A stretch of DNA of 64,000 bases, from positions 1 to 64,000 of the forward strand of contig JAJRWX010000026.1 in the NCBI GenBank assembly GCA_024276605.1. The letters are read 5' to 3'. The stretch is from Planctomycetota bacterium. GTDB taxonomy: Bacteria > Planctomycetota > Phycisphaerae > UBA1845. Of the stretch, positions 27,694-35,204 are shown one piece after another; positions within the stretch are counted from its first letter, which is position 1, and each line of letters opens with the position of its first letter. The notes beneath the pieces are model-generated. The model was not told the DNA's origin and searched no databases. It worked only from the letters and a program-made list of their open reading frames with translations. Made by a program: the position numbers and the translations under genes.

Positions 27694-27878
27694 TACCCTT
27701 CCTTTGTTTCCGAGGAGAGCGACAACTTAGCGCTGACATAGCCACAAACACCACAAGCCGCGTGAGGTAGCTTAGGCTTCCCACACTTGGGGCAGGAACT
27801 AAGATTGACCGGGCTAAGGGCGTGATGGGCACGCCTTGTACGTGTCCGACATTTGGATTTCTTTTGAACGGGAAGCAT
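27693..27878 (-). CDS. rpmF: 50S ribosomal protein L32
   Basis: 61 residues. Basic N-terminus with S-K-C-R-T-R-T-R-R-A-H-H, then a zinc ribbon C29-x2-C32 ... C42-x2-C45 and G-Y. The zinc-binding form is complete. It leads the rpmF-plsX-fabH-fabD-fabG-acpP-fabF operon, tying membrane lipid synthesis to ribosome production. Confidence 0.93.
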   Translation of the reverse strand: MLPVQKKSKCRTRTRRAHHALSPVNLSSCPKCGKPKLPHAACGVCGYVSAKLSLSSETKEG

Positions 27879-28119
27879 ATCAACCCCAATGTTTCAATGT
27901 CAGTCAATAAAAGAACGCGAGACTGGACCTACCAAGCTGCCAGCCTAACAATCCACCATACACAGACTAAAAGCGATCACCCAAACTGTCAAGCATGACC
28001 CACTTGAACGGGTGCGATCATGGAACTTCGCCATCACATTCATAAGAGCGTCGTTCCAGCTAGATGTTGTACACCCCTGATTCGTATGATATATCGGTCC
28101 TTTCATACGTAAAAAATAC

Positions 28120-28156
28120 TTGACTTTTGTTCGTAATATTGCGAACATATAGGAGG
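28120..28156 (+). promoter_or_regulatory. Promoter, operator-like dyad and RBS of the toxin-antitoxin module
   Basis: TTGACT (28120-28125) may be the -35 box. An 18-base dyad at 28129-28146 has arms GTTCG and CGAAC and matches itself at 16 of 18 positions. It covers the spacer and any -10 box (AACATA near 28144 is the best candidate). AGGAGG at 28151-28156 precedes the ATG at 28162. This is the usual place for antitoxin binding and autoregulation. Confidence 0.55.
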
Positions 28157-28161
28157 CAACT

Positions 28162-28514
28162 ATGCCCCGTGTCGAAGTTGTCTTCTTTCGGGAAGACGAG
28201 GAGGCGGTACCGGTTCGAGACTGGCTCGATAGCATACCGAAAAAGACTCAGGCTAAATGAAGCTCGGTAGGCTTGAGGAACTAGGCCATGGACTTCGTCG
28301 CCCCGAAGCCGATTACCTTCGGGACGATATTTACGAGCCTAGGATCCGATTTCAGAGTGTGAATTATCGTATGCTCTACTTCTTTCATGGACTAATGGCA
28401 GCGATAGTCTCACAGGGTATCAAGAAGGAGAAAGAAGTTCCGCCAAAGGAAATCGACCTCGCCATCATGCGAAAACGATTATTTGAAACGGACCCGGAAG
28501 CGCATACGGAGTGA
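28162..28514 (+). pseudogene. HigB/RelE-type toxin, broken by a one-base frameshift
   Basis: Two consecutive reading frames encode the two halves of one protein. 28162-28260 gives the N-terminus (V-E-V-V-F-F-R-E-D ... V-R-D-W-L-D) and ends in TGA. 28257-28514, one frame over, gives the rest (R-L-E-E-L-G-H, P-E-A-D-Y-L, Y-R-M-L-Y-F-F-H-G). They join smoothly if one base is added after about 28259, turning TG-AAG into TGn AAG. The family is the phage-derived Gp49-like/HigB RNase toxins. The antitoxin downstream is intact. A sequencing error cannot be excluded; the two ORFs also overlap as ATGA. Confidence 0.75.
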
Positions 28515-28520
28515 ACAGCT

Positions 28521-28850
28521 ATGGCGAAGAAAAAAGTATTTAAGTCGAAGTCACTACAGGCGGCCTATGACCGCTACATCGGCGACGATTCTGAACAAAA
28601 GGAGGCTTTCGAGCAAGCTCTCGCCGACTACGATGTCGCCCGAAAAATATACGACTTGCGAACCAAGGCCGGACTTTCGCAAAGAAAACTTGCCCAACGC
28701 ATCGGCACCACCGCGTCGGTCATCTGCCAACTAGAGGATGCCGACTATCAAGGCCACTCACTCTCCATGCTCCGACGAATCGCATCCGTACTCAATAAAC
28801 GTGTTGAAATTCGATTCGTCTCAATCAAGCGAAAGGCGCAGCCAGCATAA
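28521..28850 (+). CDS. HigA-like antitoxin, XRE-type helix-turn-helix protein
   Basis: 109 residues. The Cro/C1-type helix-turn-helix lies at about residues 50-100 (A-G-L-S-Q-R-K-L-A-Q-R-I-G-T-T, I-C-Q-L-E-D-A-D-Y, M-L-R-R-I-A). It follows the toxin remnant by 6 bases in the toxin-first order of higBA modules. It should bind the dyad upstream and repress the operon. It may persist only as a regulator if the toxin is dead. Confidence 0.85.
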   Translation: MAKKKVFKSKSLQAAYDRYIGDDSEQKEAFEQALADYDVARKIYDLRTKAGLSQRKLAQRIGTTASVICQLEDADYQGHSLSMLRRIASVLNKRVEIRFVSIKRKAQPA

Positions 28851-28902
28851 TTCTATCAGTTCACAAGTAGAATACCCATTACTCGCTTGATGCCATTCAG
28901 CG

Positions 28903-29628
28903 TTATTTGGCTTTTTTGAGAGTAGATTTCTTTTTATCGTCGGATGCCATTTCCGCCACGCCGGCAGATGGGCACAGCTTGGCCAGGGTACAACTTGGGC
29001 AATCCGGCTTCCTTGCCATGCACACCTGTCGGCCATGCCATATGAGCGCATGGGATAAGTAGGTCCAATTTTTTCTAGGTATGATCTCCATGAGGTCACG
29101 TTCAATTTTGACTGCGTCCTTAGAATCCCTGCTCTGCCAGGTAAGCGCCAAGCGAGTAGCTAACCGTCCGACGTGAGTATCAACCACCACACCTTCGTTT
29201 TTTCCAAATGCCGTACCCAACACAACATTGGCCGTCTTACGAGCTACACCGGGCAGTGAAATGAGATCATCGAGCGTATCGGGCACCTTCCCTTTGAATT
29301 CGTCAACTATGGCCCGTGCAGTTCCCTGAATACTTTTAGCCTTTTGACGGAAAAACCCTGAGGCGTGGATGATTTCCTCAATCGCCTCGCGCGGAGCAGC
29401 CGCTAGAGCTTTCGGGGTCTTGTATTTAGCAAACAAGACAGGTGTAATTTTGTTTATCGTTTCATCCGTCGATTGGGCTGACAATATAGTTGCGATCAAT
29501 AACTTAAACGGATTTTTACGATGCAGGGCACAATCGGCATCCGGATAGAGCTTTCGCAATCCCTTAAGAATCTTTCCTGCTCTCACCTTTCGGTCGGAAT
29601 CATTTTCGTTCGATACCATCATTGTCAT
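28903..29628 (-). CDS. nth: Endonuclease III (Nth)
   Basis: 241 residues. Helix-hairpin-helix L-P-G-V-A-R-K-T-A with catalytic K131, catalytic D150 in V-V-D-T-H-V, and a 4Fe-4S motif C203-x6-C210-x2-C213-x5-C219. It removes oxidised pyrimidines and nicks abasic sites in base excision repair. The last 20 residues are Lys-rich. It follows the MoaD-MoaE gene by six bases. Confidence 0.95.
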   Translation of the reverse strand: MTMMVSNENDSDRKVRAGKILKGLRKLYPDADCALHRKNPFKLLIATILSAQSTDETINKITPVLFAKYKTPKALAAAPREAIEEIIHASGFFRQKAKSIQGTARAIVDEFKGKVPDTLDDLISLPGVARKTANVVLGTAFGKNEGVVVDTHVGRLATRLALTWQSRDSKDAVKIERDLMEIIPRKNWTYLSHALIWHGRQVCMARKPDCPSCTLAKLCPSAGVAEMASDDKKKSTLKKAK

Positions 29629-29634
29629 TTAAGG

Positions 29635-30348
29635 CTACATCTCCGGTTTGGTGATCGACTCCTGCGTTACATGTGGTGAGCCGCTCCACCGAACATAGCC
29701 ATCTTCGAAAACATCCTTTTTCCAGATAGGTACATCGCGTTTGAGGGTATCAATTAGCCAACGGCAGGCATCGAAGCATTCGGTCCGATGCCCCGCCGCA
29801 ACACCGATGAACACCGCTAGCTCACCAAGGGCTACCGACCCGACTCGATGCACGACGGCAATCCGGCGAAGCATCCACCGCTTTCGTGCCTCCTCCGCAA
29901 GTCGTAGCATCACATCCTTAGCCATGTCTTCATAGGCTTCATAGTCTAAGCGAATGAGCTGTCCATGCTCATCGTCCAACTCGGCTCGGGTCATACCCAC
30001 GAATGTCACTTGCCCCCCGCATTGCGTATCACCACCGAGAAACTGCTCAATCGCGCATACATCTATAGGGGTAGACAATAGATTGATCATCGTATCCAGT
30101 GGCTGGCCTCCCGATACGGGTGGGATCATAGCAATCTCGTCATTCCGGCAAACCGTAGTATTATCAAGTGCATAGTTGTTATTCACGGCAAACCGGACAG
30201 CTTCCAATTTCCCTTGCAACGCTGGGCATTGTAGTTCCAACTGCTCGCGCACCGTGGCGATGGTCGCATCTTCCGGCACCTCCAGCATCATATCTTCGCG
30301 TAGCGCGAGGTCTTTACCCGGCCCTAGAAAAATGACATGAATCTGCAT
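29635..30348 (-). CDS. MoaD-MoaE fusion: molybdopterin synthase in one chain
   Basis: 237 residues from ATG 30348; an in-frame GTG at 30357 overlaps the preceding stop. Residues 1-81 are MoaD: ubiquitin-like, ending P-P-V-S-G-G at 76-81. MoaE follows directly, with G-A-V/T-F-V-G-M-T-R-x-E, Y-E-A-Y, H-R-V-G, and the catalytic lysines in L-K-R-D-V-P-I-W-K-K. Normally the MoaD C-terminal Gly-Gly is free and carries the thiocarboxylate. Here it is internal, so cleavage after the Gly-Gly is likely needed, as reported for MoaX-type fusions. No other moa gene is in the window. Confidence 0.9.
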   Translation of the reverse strand: MQIHVIFLGPGKDLALREDMMLEVPEDATIATVREQLELQCPALQGKLEAVRFAVNNNYALDNTTVCRNDEIAMIPPVSGGQPLDTMINLLSTPIDVCAIEQFLGGDTQCGGQVTFVGMTRAELDDEHGQLIRLDYEAYEDMAKDVMLRLAEEARKRWMLRRIAVVHRVGSVALGELAVFIGVAAGHRTECFDACRWLIDTLKRDVPIWKKDVFEDGYVRWSGSPHVTQESITKPEM

Positions 30349-30353
30349 GGATG

Positions 30354-30854
30354 TCACCGTAAAAATGATTTCCCCAGTAGTCGTCTAATCGACGCAATCT
30401 GACCGGCATGAAACCCTTCGTGTCTGGCACAGTGACAAATGGCACCAGCTATGTCCTTGTAGTGTGGATGAGGTTTTCCTTCCGCCCCGGTACAAGGCTC
30501 GGCCAACGTTTCGTCATGCATACCGCGAATCGCGGTGAGTGTTTTGACATGCAGGTCAGCCATCACATCGAGCACGTCTGTGATGGGTGGATAATCATGT
30601 TCCTGAGCAGACTTTACCAGCCCGCCGATTGGGAAATGAGCGAGAAAAGAGGTATCGAGGATAGGATTACCCAGGCACCGGTCGTGAATGAGCACGTTCT
30701 CAGATGCGGCTAAGTGTCCACAAAGCCAGAGTGAATGAGCCATGCCTTGAGTGGGCTGGTAAAACCAATCATCGCCACTGAGATCGGCGATAAGTTTCAA
30801 GGTCCATATTCTCGATCCTTCAATCAGATCAGCCAGGAGTTGTGCATTATTCAT
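30354..30854 (-). CDS. DinB-family metalloprotein
   Basis: 166 residues from ATG 30854, chosen because GGAG lies just before it; an ATG at 30872 has no RBS. Four-helix DinB/YfiT fold with candidate metal-binding His residues in W-L-C-G-H-L-A-A-S-E and in C-H-C-A-R-H-E-G-F-H-A-G-Q. Family members bind nickel or zinc, and some are thiol-dependent transferases; most are of unknown role. Its stop is six bases from the MoaD-MoaE start, so they are co-transcribed. Confidence 0.8.
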   Translation of the reverse strand: MNNAQLLADLIEGSRIWTLKLIADLSGDDWFYQPTQGMAHSLWLCGHLAASENVLIHDRCLGNPILDTSFLAHFPIGGLVKSAQEHDYPPITDVLDVMADLHVKTLTAIRGMHDETLAEPCTGAEGKPHPHYKDIAGAICHCARHEGFHAGQIASIRRLLGKSFLR

Positions 30855-30898
30855 ATTTTCTACTCCATACAAGTTGTATGAACCGCCTTGGGATTCCT

Positions 30899-31981
30899 CT
30901 ATTCGATCGTCAGCGTAGGTGCCGCTACCTGTAACTGACTTTTTACGCTGACCTGCCCTGCGGTATTTGAAACCACCCGGTCCAGGGCTTGCCTGACATA
31001 ATCAGGCGTGCCGGTGAACAATTTCTCCGGCTTACCGCTATCACCGTTTATTCTAATCTCGACGTTGAGTGGAATGTCACCCAGAAAGGGTACGGCTAAT
31101 TCGTCCGCCGCGTGCTTGGCGCCGCCATGATCGAACAATTCATCGCGATGACCACAGTTGGGGCAAAGGTAATAGCTCATGTTTTCAATGATGCCCAGAC
31201 AACACACATTGAGTTGTTCGTACATTTTCACGGCTCGTCGTGCGTCGATCAAAGCCACGTCCTGGGGGGTGCAAATCACAATAGCTCCGGTCATGGGAAT
31301 CGACTGGGCCAGGGTTAACGGCACATCGCCCGTGCCTGGAGGTAGATCGACGATAAGATAATCCAGCTCGCCCCAATCGACTTGTTCGAGAAATTGTTTG
31401 ACGACGCCGTGAACCATTGGCCCGCGCCAGATGAGCGGTTTTTCTCGATCGACCATAAAGCCGATGCTCATGATTTTGACCCCGCCAGCGTCTAATGGAA
31501 TTATTTTTTCACCACTTACTTCGGGTCGAGCACCTTCAATCCCCACCATCGTGGGAATGCTCGGTCCATACACGTCTGCATCCATTAACCCGACCTTAGC
31601 TCCCGCCCGATGAAGCCCGTAGGCTAGCAGGACCGAGGCTGTGCTTTTTCCGACACCCCCTTTGCCCGCCCCCACCGCGATGATATTTTTCACGCCGGGA
31701 AGCTGTGTGGTTGATGCTGACCGACTAGACCGCACTTGTGCACTCCATTCGATATGAACCTGGTCGACGCCGTCAATGCGCTTGATCGCGCTGGTTACAT
31801 CGCCCCCAATTTGATCTTTCAATGGGCAAGCCGGTGTGGTTAATTCGATGTGAACGTGTACGTTCGCCCCATCAACGGAAACATCTTTCACCATCCCCAG
31901 TGTGACGAGGTCTTTATGTAGTTCGGGATCTTGCACCGTTTTTAGTTGTTCGAGAATCTGCTCGTTAGTGGCTATCGCCAT
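30899..31981 (-). CDS. Mrp/ApbC-type P-loop ATPase with N-terminal MIP18 domain
   Basis: 360 residues from ATG 31981 (GGAG nine bases before; TTG three bases upstream is less likely). The N-terminal DUF59/MIP18 domain (1-90) has D-P-E-L and T-T-P-A-C-P. Then a deviant Walker A in G-A-G-K-G-G-V-G-K-S-T, the V-D-L-P-P-G-T-G-D-V motif, and C-P-N-C for cluster bridging in a dimer. It carries Fe-S clusters to target proteins, so it acts downstream of the SUF system encoded 16 kb away. Confidence 0.93.
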   Translation of the reverse strand: MAIATNEQILEQLKTVQDPELHKDLVTLGMVKDVSVDGANVHVHIELTTPACPLKDQIGGDVTSAIKRIDGVDQVHIEWSAQVRSSRSASTTQLPGVKNIIAVGAGKGGVGKSTASVLLAYGLHRAGAKVGLMDADVYGPSIPTMVGIEGARPEVSGEKIIPLDAGGVKIMSIGFMVDREKPLIWRGPMVHGVVKQFLEQVDWGELDYLIVDLPPGTGDVPLTLAQSIPMTGAIVICTPQDVALIDARRAVKMYEQLNVCCLGIIENMSYYLCPNCGHRDELFDHGGAKHAADELAVPFLGDIPLNVEIRINGDSGKPEKLFTGTPDYVRQALDRVVSNTAGQVSVKSQLQVAAPTLTIE

Positions 31982-32070
31982 CAAATTTGATCTCCGTCAT
32001 ATTAAGTTCGACTCGGCTGAGATAGTTGTTATCGCAAGCGAGCCGTCAAAATTATTCCATACTCCCTACA

Positions 32071-32160
32071 CAGAATATAGTTGGTAAGGCACCGCCCGAC
32101 AATTGCCAGTGGATGGAATTACATGCTTTGGTTCATCATGGGGGGATCACCTAATCCGAT
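32071..32160 (+). repeat. Left 90-bp direct repeat bracketing the RAYT/REP array
   Basis: Begins with CAGAATATAG and ends with GGGGGGATCACCTAATCCGAT-type sequence. The same 90 bases recur with scattered changes and no length change at 33748-33837. The last 62 bases are the best conserved. Confidence 0.8.
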
Positions 32161-32168
32161 ATTCGCTC

Positions 32169-32216
32169 GTAGGGCAGGTCGTTTTTTCGTCCTTCAAGGC
32201 GAAAGGTTGACCTGCC
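32169..32216 (+). repeat. REP hairpin 1, plus orientation
   Basis: Starts GTAGGGCAGGTCG and ends GGTTGACCTGCC, forming an imperfect hairpin with a mismatched middle. The GTAG foot is typical of REP elements served by RAYT transposases. Confidence 0.8.
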
Positions 32217-32313
32217 TTTTTACCATCACGCTTCGACTTTTCTTTGAGTTGCGATGTTGGGTCGTGCGGCTCTGTTTCGTCTATCACGGTGTTTACGCGT
32301 GTCTATGGTTTCA

Positions 32314-32367
32314 GGCAGGTCAACCTTTCGCCAATTTTAGGATTGGCGAAAGAACGACCTGCCCTAC
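32314..32367 (-). repeat. REP hairpin 2, minus orientation
   Basis: GGCAGGTCAACC ... CGACCTGCCCTAC; read on the minus strand it starts with the GTAGGGCAGG foot. Between the outer arms is a second near-perfect pair TTTCGCCAAT / ATTGGCGAAA. Confidence 0.8.
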
Positions 32368-32415
32368 AGGGCTTCGACTTTTCTTTCGGCGCGATGCTTG
32401 GTAGCGCGACGGGTT

Positions 32416-32563
32416 GGTCAGAGCACCACGGCGCAAGCCTGGTGACACGATGGCGAGCTGGCGTGGGTGGGTTTGCTGAATCATGTGGATTTGTTCACGT
32501 TCGCTGGTCCGCAGGCTGGCGCCGTGCGGCTCTGATTTGGCGGTTGCGTGCGTCTATGACTTC
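32416..32563 (+). repeat. 148-bp direct repeat, copy A
   Basis: Runs from GGTCAGAGCAC to GCGTCTATGACTTC and recurs at 33355-33502 with a modest number of substitutions and no length change. Holds no gene. It is part of the REP array and may have spread with it. Confidence 0.75.
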
Positions 32564-32564
32564 A

Positions 32565-32618
32565 GGCAGGTCAACCTTTCGCCAATTTTGGGATTGGCGA
32601 AAGAACGACCTGCCCTAC
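32565..32618 (-). repeat. REP hairpin 3, minus orientation, overlapping the RAYT stop codon
   Basis: Same sequence as REP 2 with few changes. Read on the minus strand its GTAG foot supplies the TAG stop of the RAYT gene (32615-32617). Confidence 0.8.
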
Positions 32619-33181
32619 AATGATTCGACCTTCCTTTGGGTTGCGATGTTTGGTAGCGCAACGGGTGTTGATCCGGGCCATGCTCGGTCCAACCACCCCA
32701 AGCGCACATGACGATGGAAACTTGACCACAGCCAATCTTCCGGCTTGTCGACCAACTCGTGTTTTACGGGGTTGAGGTGTATATAGTCACGATGGCGGAC
32801 ATAGTCGTCCTCATCTCGAATTCTGTGCTCGTAATAACGTGGCTGCCAAATACCGCGTCGTCCTTGTTTCCGGCTTTGTGCAGTCGTGTCCCAATCGCGT
32901 CCTCCGTGGGCGAGGTAAGTGCGGGTGAAATAAGATTTGATCTGTCGCCAGCGTGTGGGAAAGTCATCATCGTCGTCGGGCAGTGTCCAGATGCAATGCA
33001 GATGGTCGGGGAGCAGGACGAATGCCTGGACGTCGAAAGGGAGACGGCGTTGCACCGAACGAAAAGCTTCACCGAGAAGTTCGCGACACAGGTCGCCGGT
33101 CAATATGCGCTGCCGCCGGTATGTCACGACGGTGAAGAAGTACGTGGCACCTTCGGTTCGCCATCTTACGTAGGTCGGCAT
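32615..33181 (-). CDS. REP-associated tyrosine transposase (RAYT, Y1/HUH family)
   Basis: 188 residues. The HUH motif is D-H-L-H-C-I-W-T-L-P, and the catalytic Tyr is expected in R-D-Y-I-H-L-N-P-V-K-H; W-x-W-S-S-F-H-R-H closes the domain. These are the marks of the RAYT branch of IS200/IS605-type single-strand transposases, which are single-copy host-tied enzymes that act on REP hairpins. Five full REP hairpins and one half copy with a GTAG foot flank it here. All motifs are intact, so it may be active. Confidence 0.92.
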   Translation of the reverse strand: MPTYVRWRTEGATYFFTVVTYRRQRILTGDLCRELLGEAFRSVQRRLPFDVQAFVLLPDHLHCIWTLPDDDDDFPTRWRQIKSYFTRTYLAHGGRDWDTTAQSRKQGRRGIWQPRYYEHRIRDEDDYVRHRDYIHLNPVKHELVDKPEDWLWSSFHRHVRLGWLDRAWPGSTPVALPNIATQRKVESL

Positions 33182-33250
33182 AATGATAGGGTAAACGTTG
33201 TTGGTCGCAAATACCAGCCGTGTAGGGTAGGTCGTTCATTCTCCGCAGTC

Positions 33251-33298
33251 GTAGGGCAGGTCGTTCTTTCGCCCTTCAAGGCGAAAGGTTGACCTGCC
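33251..33298 (+). repeat. REP hairpin 4, plus orientation
   Basis: GTAGGGCAGGTCGTTCTTTCGCC ends in GGCGAAAGGTTGACCTGCC on the other arm. It lies upstream of the RAYT start and points away from REP 3, so the RAYT gene is framed by opposed REPs. Confidence 0.8.
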
Positions 33299-33354
33299 TG
33301 TAGCTATTTATGCTTCGGACTTGTCTTTGGGTTGCGATGTTAGGTTACGCAACG

Positions 33355-33502
33355 AGTCAGAGCACTACGGCGCAAGCCTGGTGACACGATGGCAGGTTGG
33401 CGTGGGTGAGCTTGCTGAATCAGGTGGCTTTGATTACGTTCGCTGGTCCGCAGGCTGGCGCCGTGCGGCTCTGATTTGGCGGTTGCGTGCGTCTATGACT
33501 TC
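33355..33502 (+). repeat. 148-bp direct repeat, copy B
   Basis: Second copy of the repeat at 32416-32563, on the other side of the RAYT gene, with small differences. Confidence 0.75.
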
Positions 33503-33506
33503 TGGT

Positions 33507-33531
33507 GCCCCATCTCGATTTCGAGGTGGGG
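33507..33531. repeat. Hairpin within the REP array
   Basis: CCCCATCTCG-ATTT-CGAGGTGGGG: 10-bp stem with one wobble pair. Not related in sequence to the REPs. Confidence 0.5.
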
Positions 33532-33596
33532 TAGACGATGATCGAAACGGTAGATGACCTGAACGTTTGATCATCGACCGATTTATCATCGACTCC

Positions 33597-33622
33597 CCCA
33601 GGTCCAAAAAACAGGACCTGGG
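33597..33622. repeat. Perfect 9-bp hairpin within the REP array
   Basis: CCCAGGTCC / GGACCTGGG around an 8-base A-rich loop. The arms share the CAGGTC/GACCTG core with the REP stems but lack the GTAG foot. Confidence 0.5.
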
Positions 33623-33679
33623 CCACCCAGTCCCAGTCTGATTCGACTATTACGATAGTTGTGCGTGTTTATGACTTCA

Positions 33680-33733
33680 GGCAGGTCAACCTTTCGCCAA
33701 TTTTAGGATTGGCGAAAGAACGACCTGCCCTAC
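33680..33733 (-). repeat. REP hairpin 5, minus orientation
   Basis: Nearly identical to REP 2, including the inner CGCCAAT / ATTGGCG pair and the CTAC (GTAG on the minus strand) foot. Confidence 0.8.
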
Positions 33734-33747
33734 CGGGCTCCCGATAC

Positions 33748-33837
33748 CAGAATATAGAATGTCAGGCTCTAACCCACAATTGCTAGCGGATGGAATTACA
33801 TTCTTTGGTTCGTCATGGGGGGATCACCTAATCCGAT
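33748..33837 (+). repeat. Right 90-bp direct repeat bracketing the RAYT/REP array
   Basis: Same orientation and length as 32071-32160, with scattered substitutions. Marks the right edge of the repeated region. Confidence 0.8.
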
Positions 33838-33861
33838 GTTAGTCGTCGGCAATAGTTTGCC

Positions 33862-35133
33862 CTACCCGGCGCCGGCGACCCATTTGAGCAAGTGCATGCA
33901 AACTAGGCCTGCATAGGTACCCAATACATAACCCGCAACAGCTAACAATGCGCCGACAGGTGCAAGCGATGGATGGAATGCCGCAGCTACCACAGGGGCG
34001 CTAGCCGCCCCACCGATGTTGGCTTGAGAACCGACGGCCATGAGAAAAACCGGCGCACGAATGAGTATGCCGACGGTCAATATGATTGAGATATGCACGA
34101 ACATCCACAGGAAGCCGACCACGATAAAGCCGGGGGCTTCGATGATTTCTCTGAAATTGGCTGATGCGCCGATACAGGCGATGAGTAGATAAATCATGAC
34201 CGATCCGATTTTTGATGCGCCTGCACCCTCGAGATTGCGTACGCGGGTGAACGATAAGCCAACACCTAGGCTGGTCACAATGATGTATTTCCACGTTGAG
34301 TGGGAAATGGTGGTTGCGCCTTGGCTATCGTGAATCTCAGGAAGGGCCATGCCGATGCTGTACGCGACCCAACTTCCCACGAAACCCAATGCTACAATGG
34401 ATAACAAATCGGACATAGTGGCGATTCGATTGGTGCGCTCGTGGAACTCCGTCATGCGCACTTCGAGATCACGGATAGCCTGGGCGTTTGCTCCGGTTTG
34501 CCGATCAATAGATTTTTGCTGGCCCGACATATATAGCAACACGCCCATCCAAATGTTTGCTACGAGCACGTCGGGGACCACCATAAGGGCCATCATAGAC
34601 TCGGAGGTTTCAGCAATATGCCCGATAGCTACGAAATTGGCCCCACCGCCGATCCAACTGCCGGACAGCGCAGCTAAGCCTCGCCAGGCGTCAACAGGTA
34701 GTGCCCAGGATTCGGGTAGAATGGATTGTGCAACCCATAACGCGAGCGGACCGCCTATGACGATGCTGAAAGTTCCAGCTAATAGCATGATGATGGCTTT
34801 GCCACCCAATCGAACGATAGCCGGTAAGTCGAGGGCAATGATAAGTAGCAGCAGGCTGGCTGGTAGGACGTAGTCCTTAACCCAACTGTATAGGGGTGAT
34901 TCTTTGGGGATGACGCCAAGCGTGGTGAGTAATGTAGGGACGAAGTAGCAGAAAACTATAGCCGGCACTACTTTGAAAAGACGGCCAAAGGTCGGATGTT
35001 TCACGAGCCAAAAGATGGTGGCTAGTATGCCAAGAAGAATGGCCAGCAACCCAGCAGGCTCGTCCACCATGACGGTAGATACATGCGACGAATGATTAGC
35101 TTGGCCTAGCAATAGGCCATGATATCCGAACAT
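33862..35133 (-). CDS. DUF819 family membrane protein
   Basis: 423 residues with about 10-12 hydrophobic helices. Conserved Gly-rich stretches G-S-W-I-G-G-G-A-N and S-Q-A-N-I-G-G-A-A-S-A-P-V lie in the two halves and suggest an inverted-repeat transporter fold. DUF819 (YjcL-like) proteins are putative permeases with no settled substrate. A hydrophilic loop sits at about residues 205-245. No neighbour points to a substrate. Confidence 0.82.
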   Translation of the reverse strand: MFGYHGLLLGQANHSSHVSTVMVDEPAGLLAILLGILATIFWLVKHPTFGRLFKVVPAIVFCYFVPTLLTTLGVIPKESPLYSWVKDYVLPASLLLLIIALDLPAIVRLGGKAIIMLLAGTFSIVIGGPLALWVAQSILPESWALPVDAWRGLAALSGSWIGGGANFVAIGHIAETSESMMALMVVPDVLVANIWMGVLLYMSGQQKSIDRQTGANAQAIRDLEVRMTEFHERTNRIATMSDLLSIVALGFVGSWVAYSIGMALPEIHDSQGATTISHSTWKYIIVTSLGVGLSFTRVRNLEGAGASKIGSVMIYLLIACIGASANFREIIEAPGFIVVGFLWMFVHISIILTVGILIRAPVFLMAVGSQANIGGAASAPVVAAAFHPSLAPVGALLAVAGYVLGTYAGLVCMHLLKWVAGAG

Positions 35134-35204
35134 GCGGCATTACATAATGGAAGGTGATAGTAAAGTCCATAGCGATCATGGAAGCCCGTATTATCATTGG
35201 TTGA

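Larger units (their letters stand above)
31982..32614. other. Gene-free region made of repeat elements (left of RAYT)
   Basis: About 630 bases without a real gene. It holds a 90-bp repeat copy, three REP hairpins and one copy of a 148-bp repeat, each listed separately. Open frames here are by-products of the repeats. Confidence 0.75.
33182..33861. other. Gene-free region made of repeat elements (right of RAYT)
   Basis: About 680 bases without a real gene. Holds a half REP (GTAGGGTAGGTCG at 33222-33241), REP 4 and REP 5, the second 148-bp repeat, two unrelated hairpins and the right 90-bp repeat. Confidence 0.75.

Noticed and set aside
27945-28235. Minus-strand 96-codon ORF opposite the toxin start
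   Set aside because: Overlaps the toxin promoter and first exon-like half, has no family features, and no RBS.
32081-32711. Several plus-strand ORFs across the REP array
   Set aside because: They are produced by the repeated, stop-poor REP and 148-bp sequences. They have no RBS and no recognisable domains.
32071-33837. CRISPR array
   Set aside because: Repeats are palindromic, of differing spacing and orientation, and belong to a RAYT/REP system; no regular spacers or cas genes.
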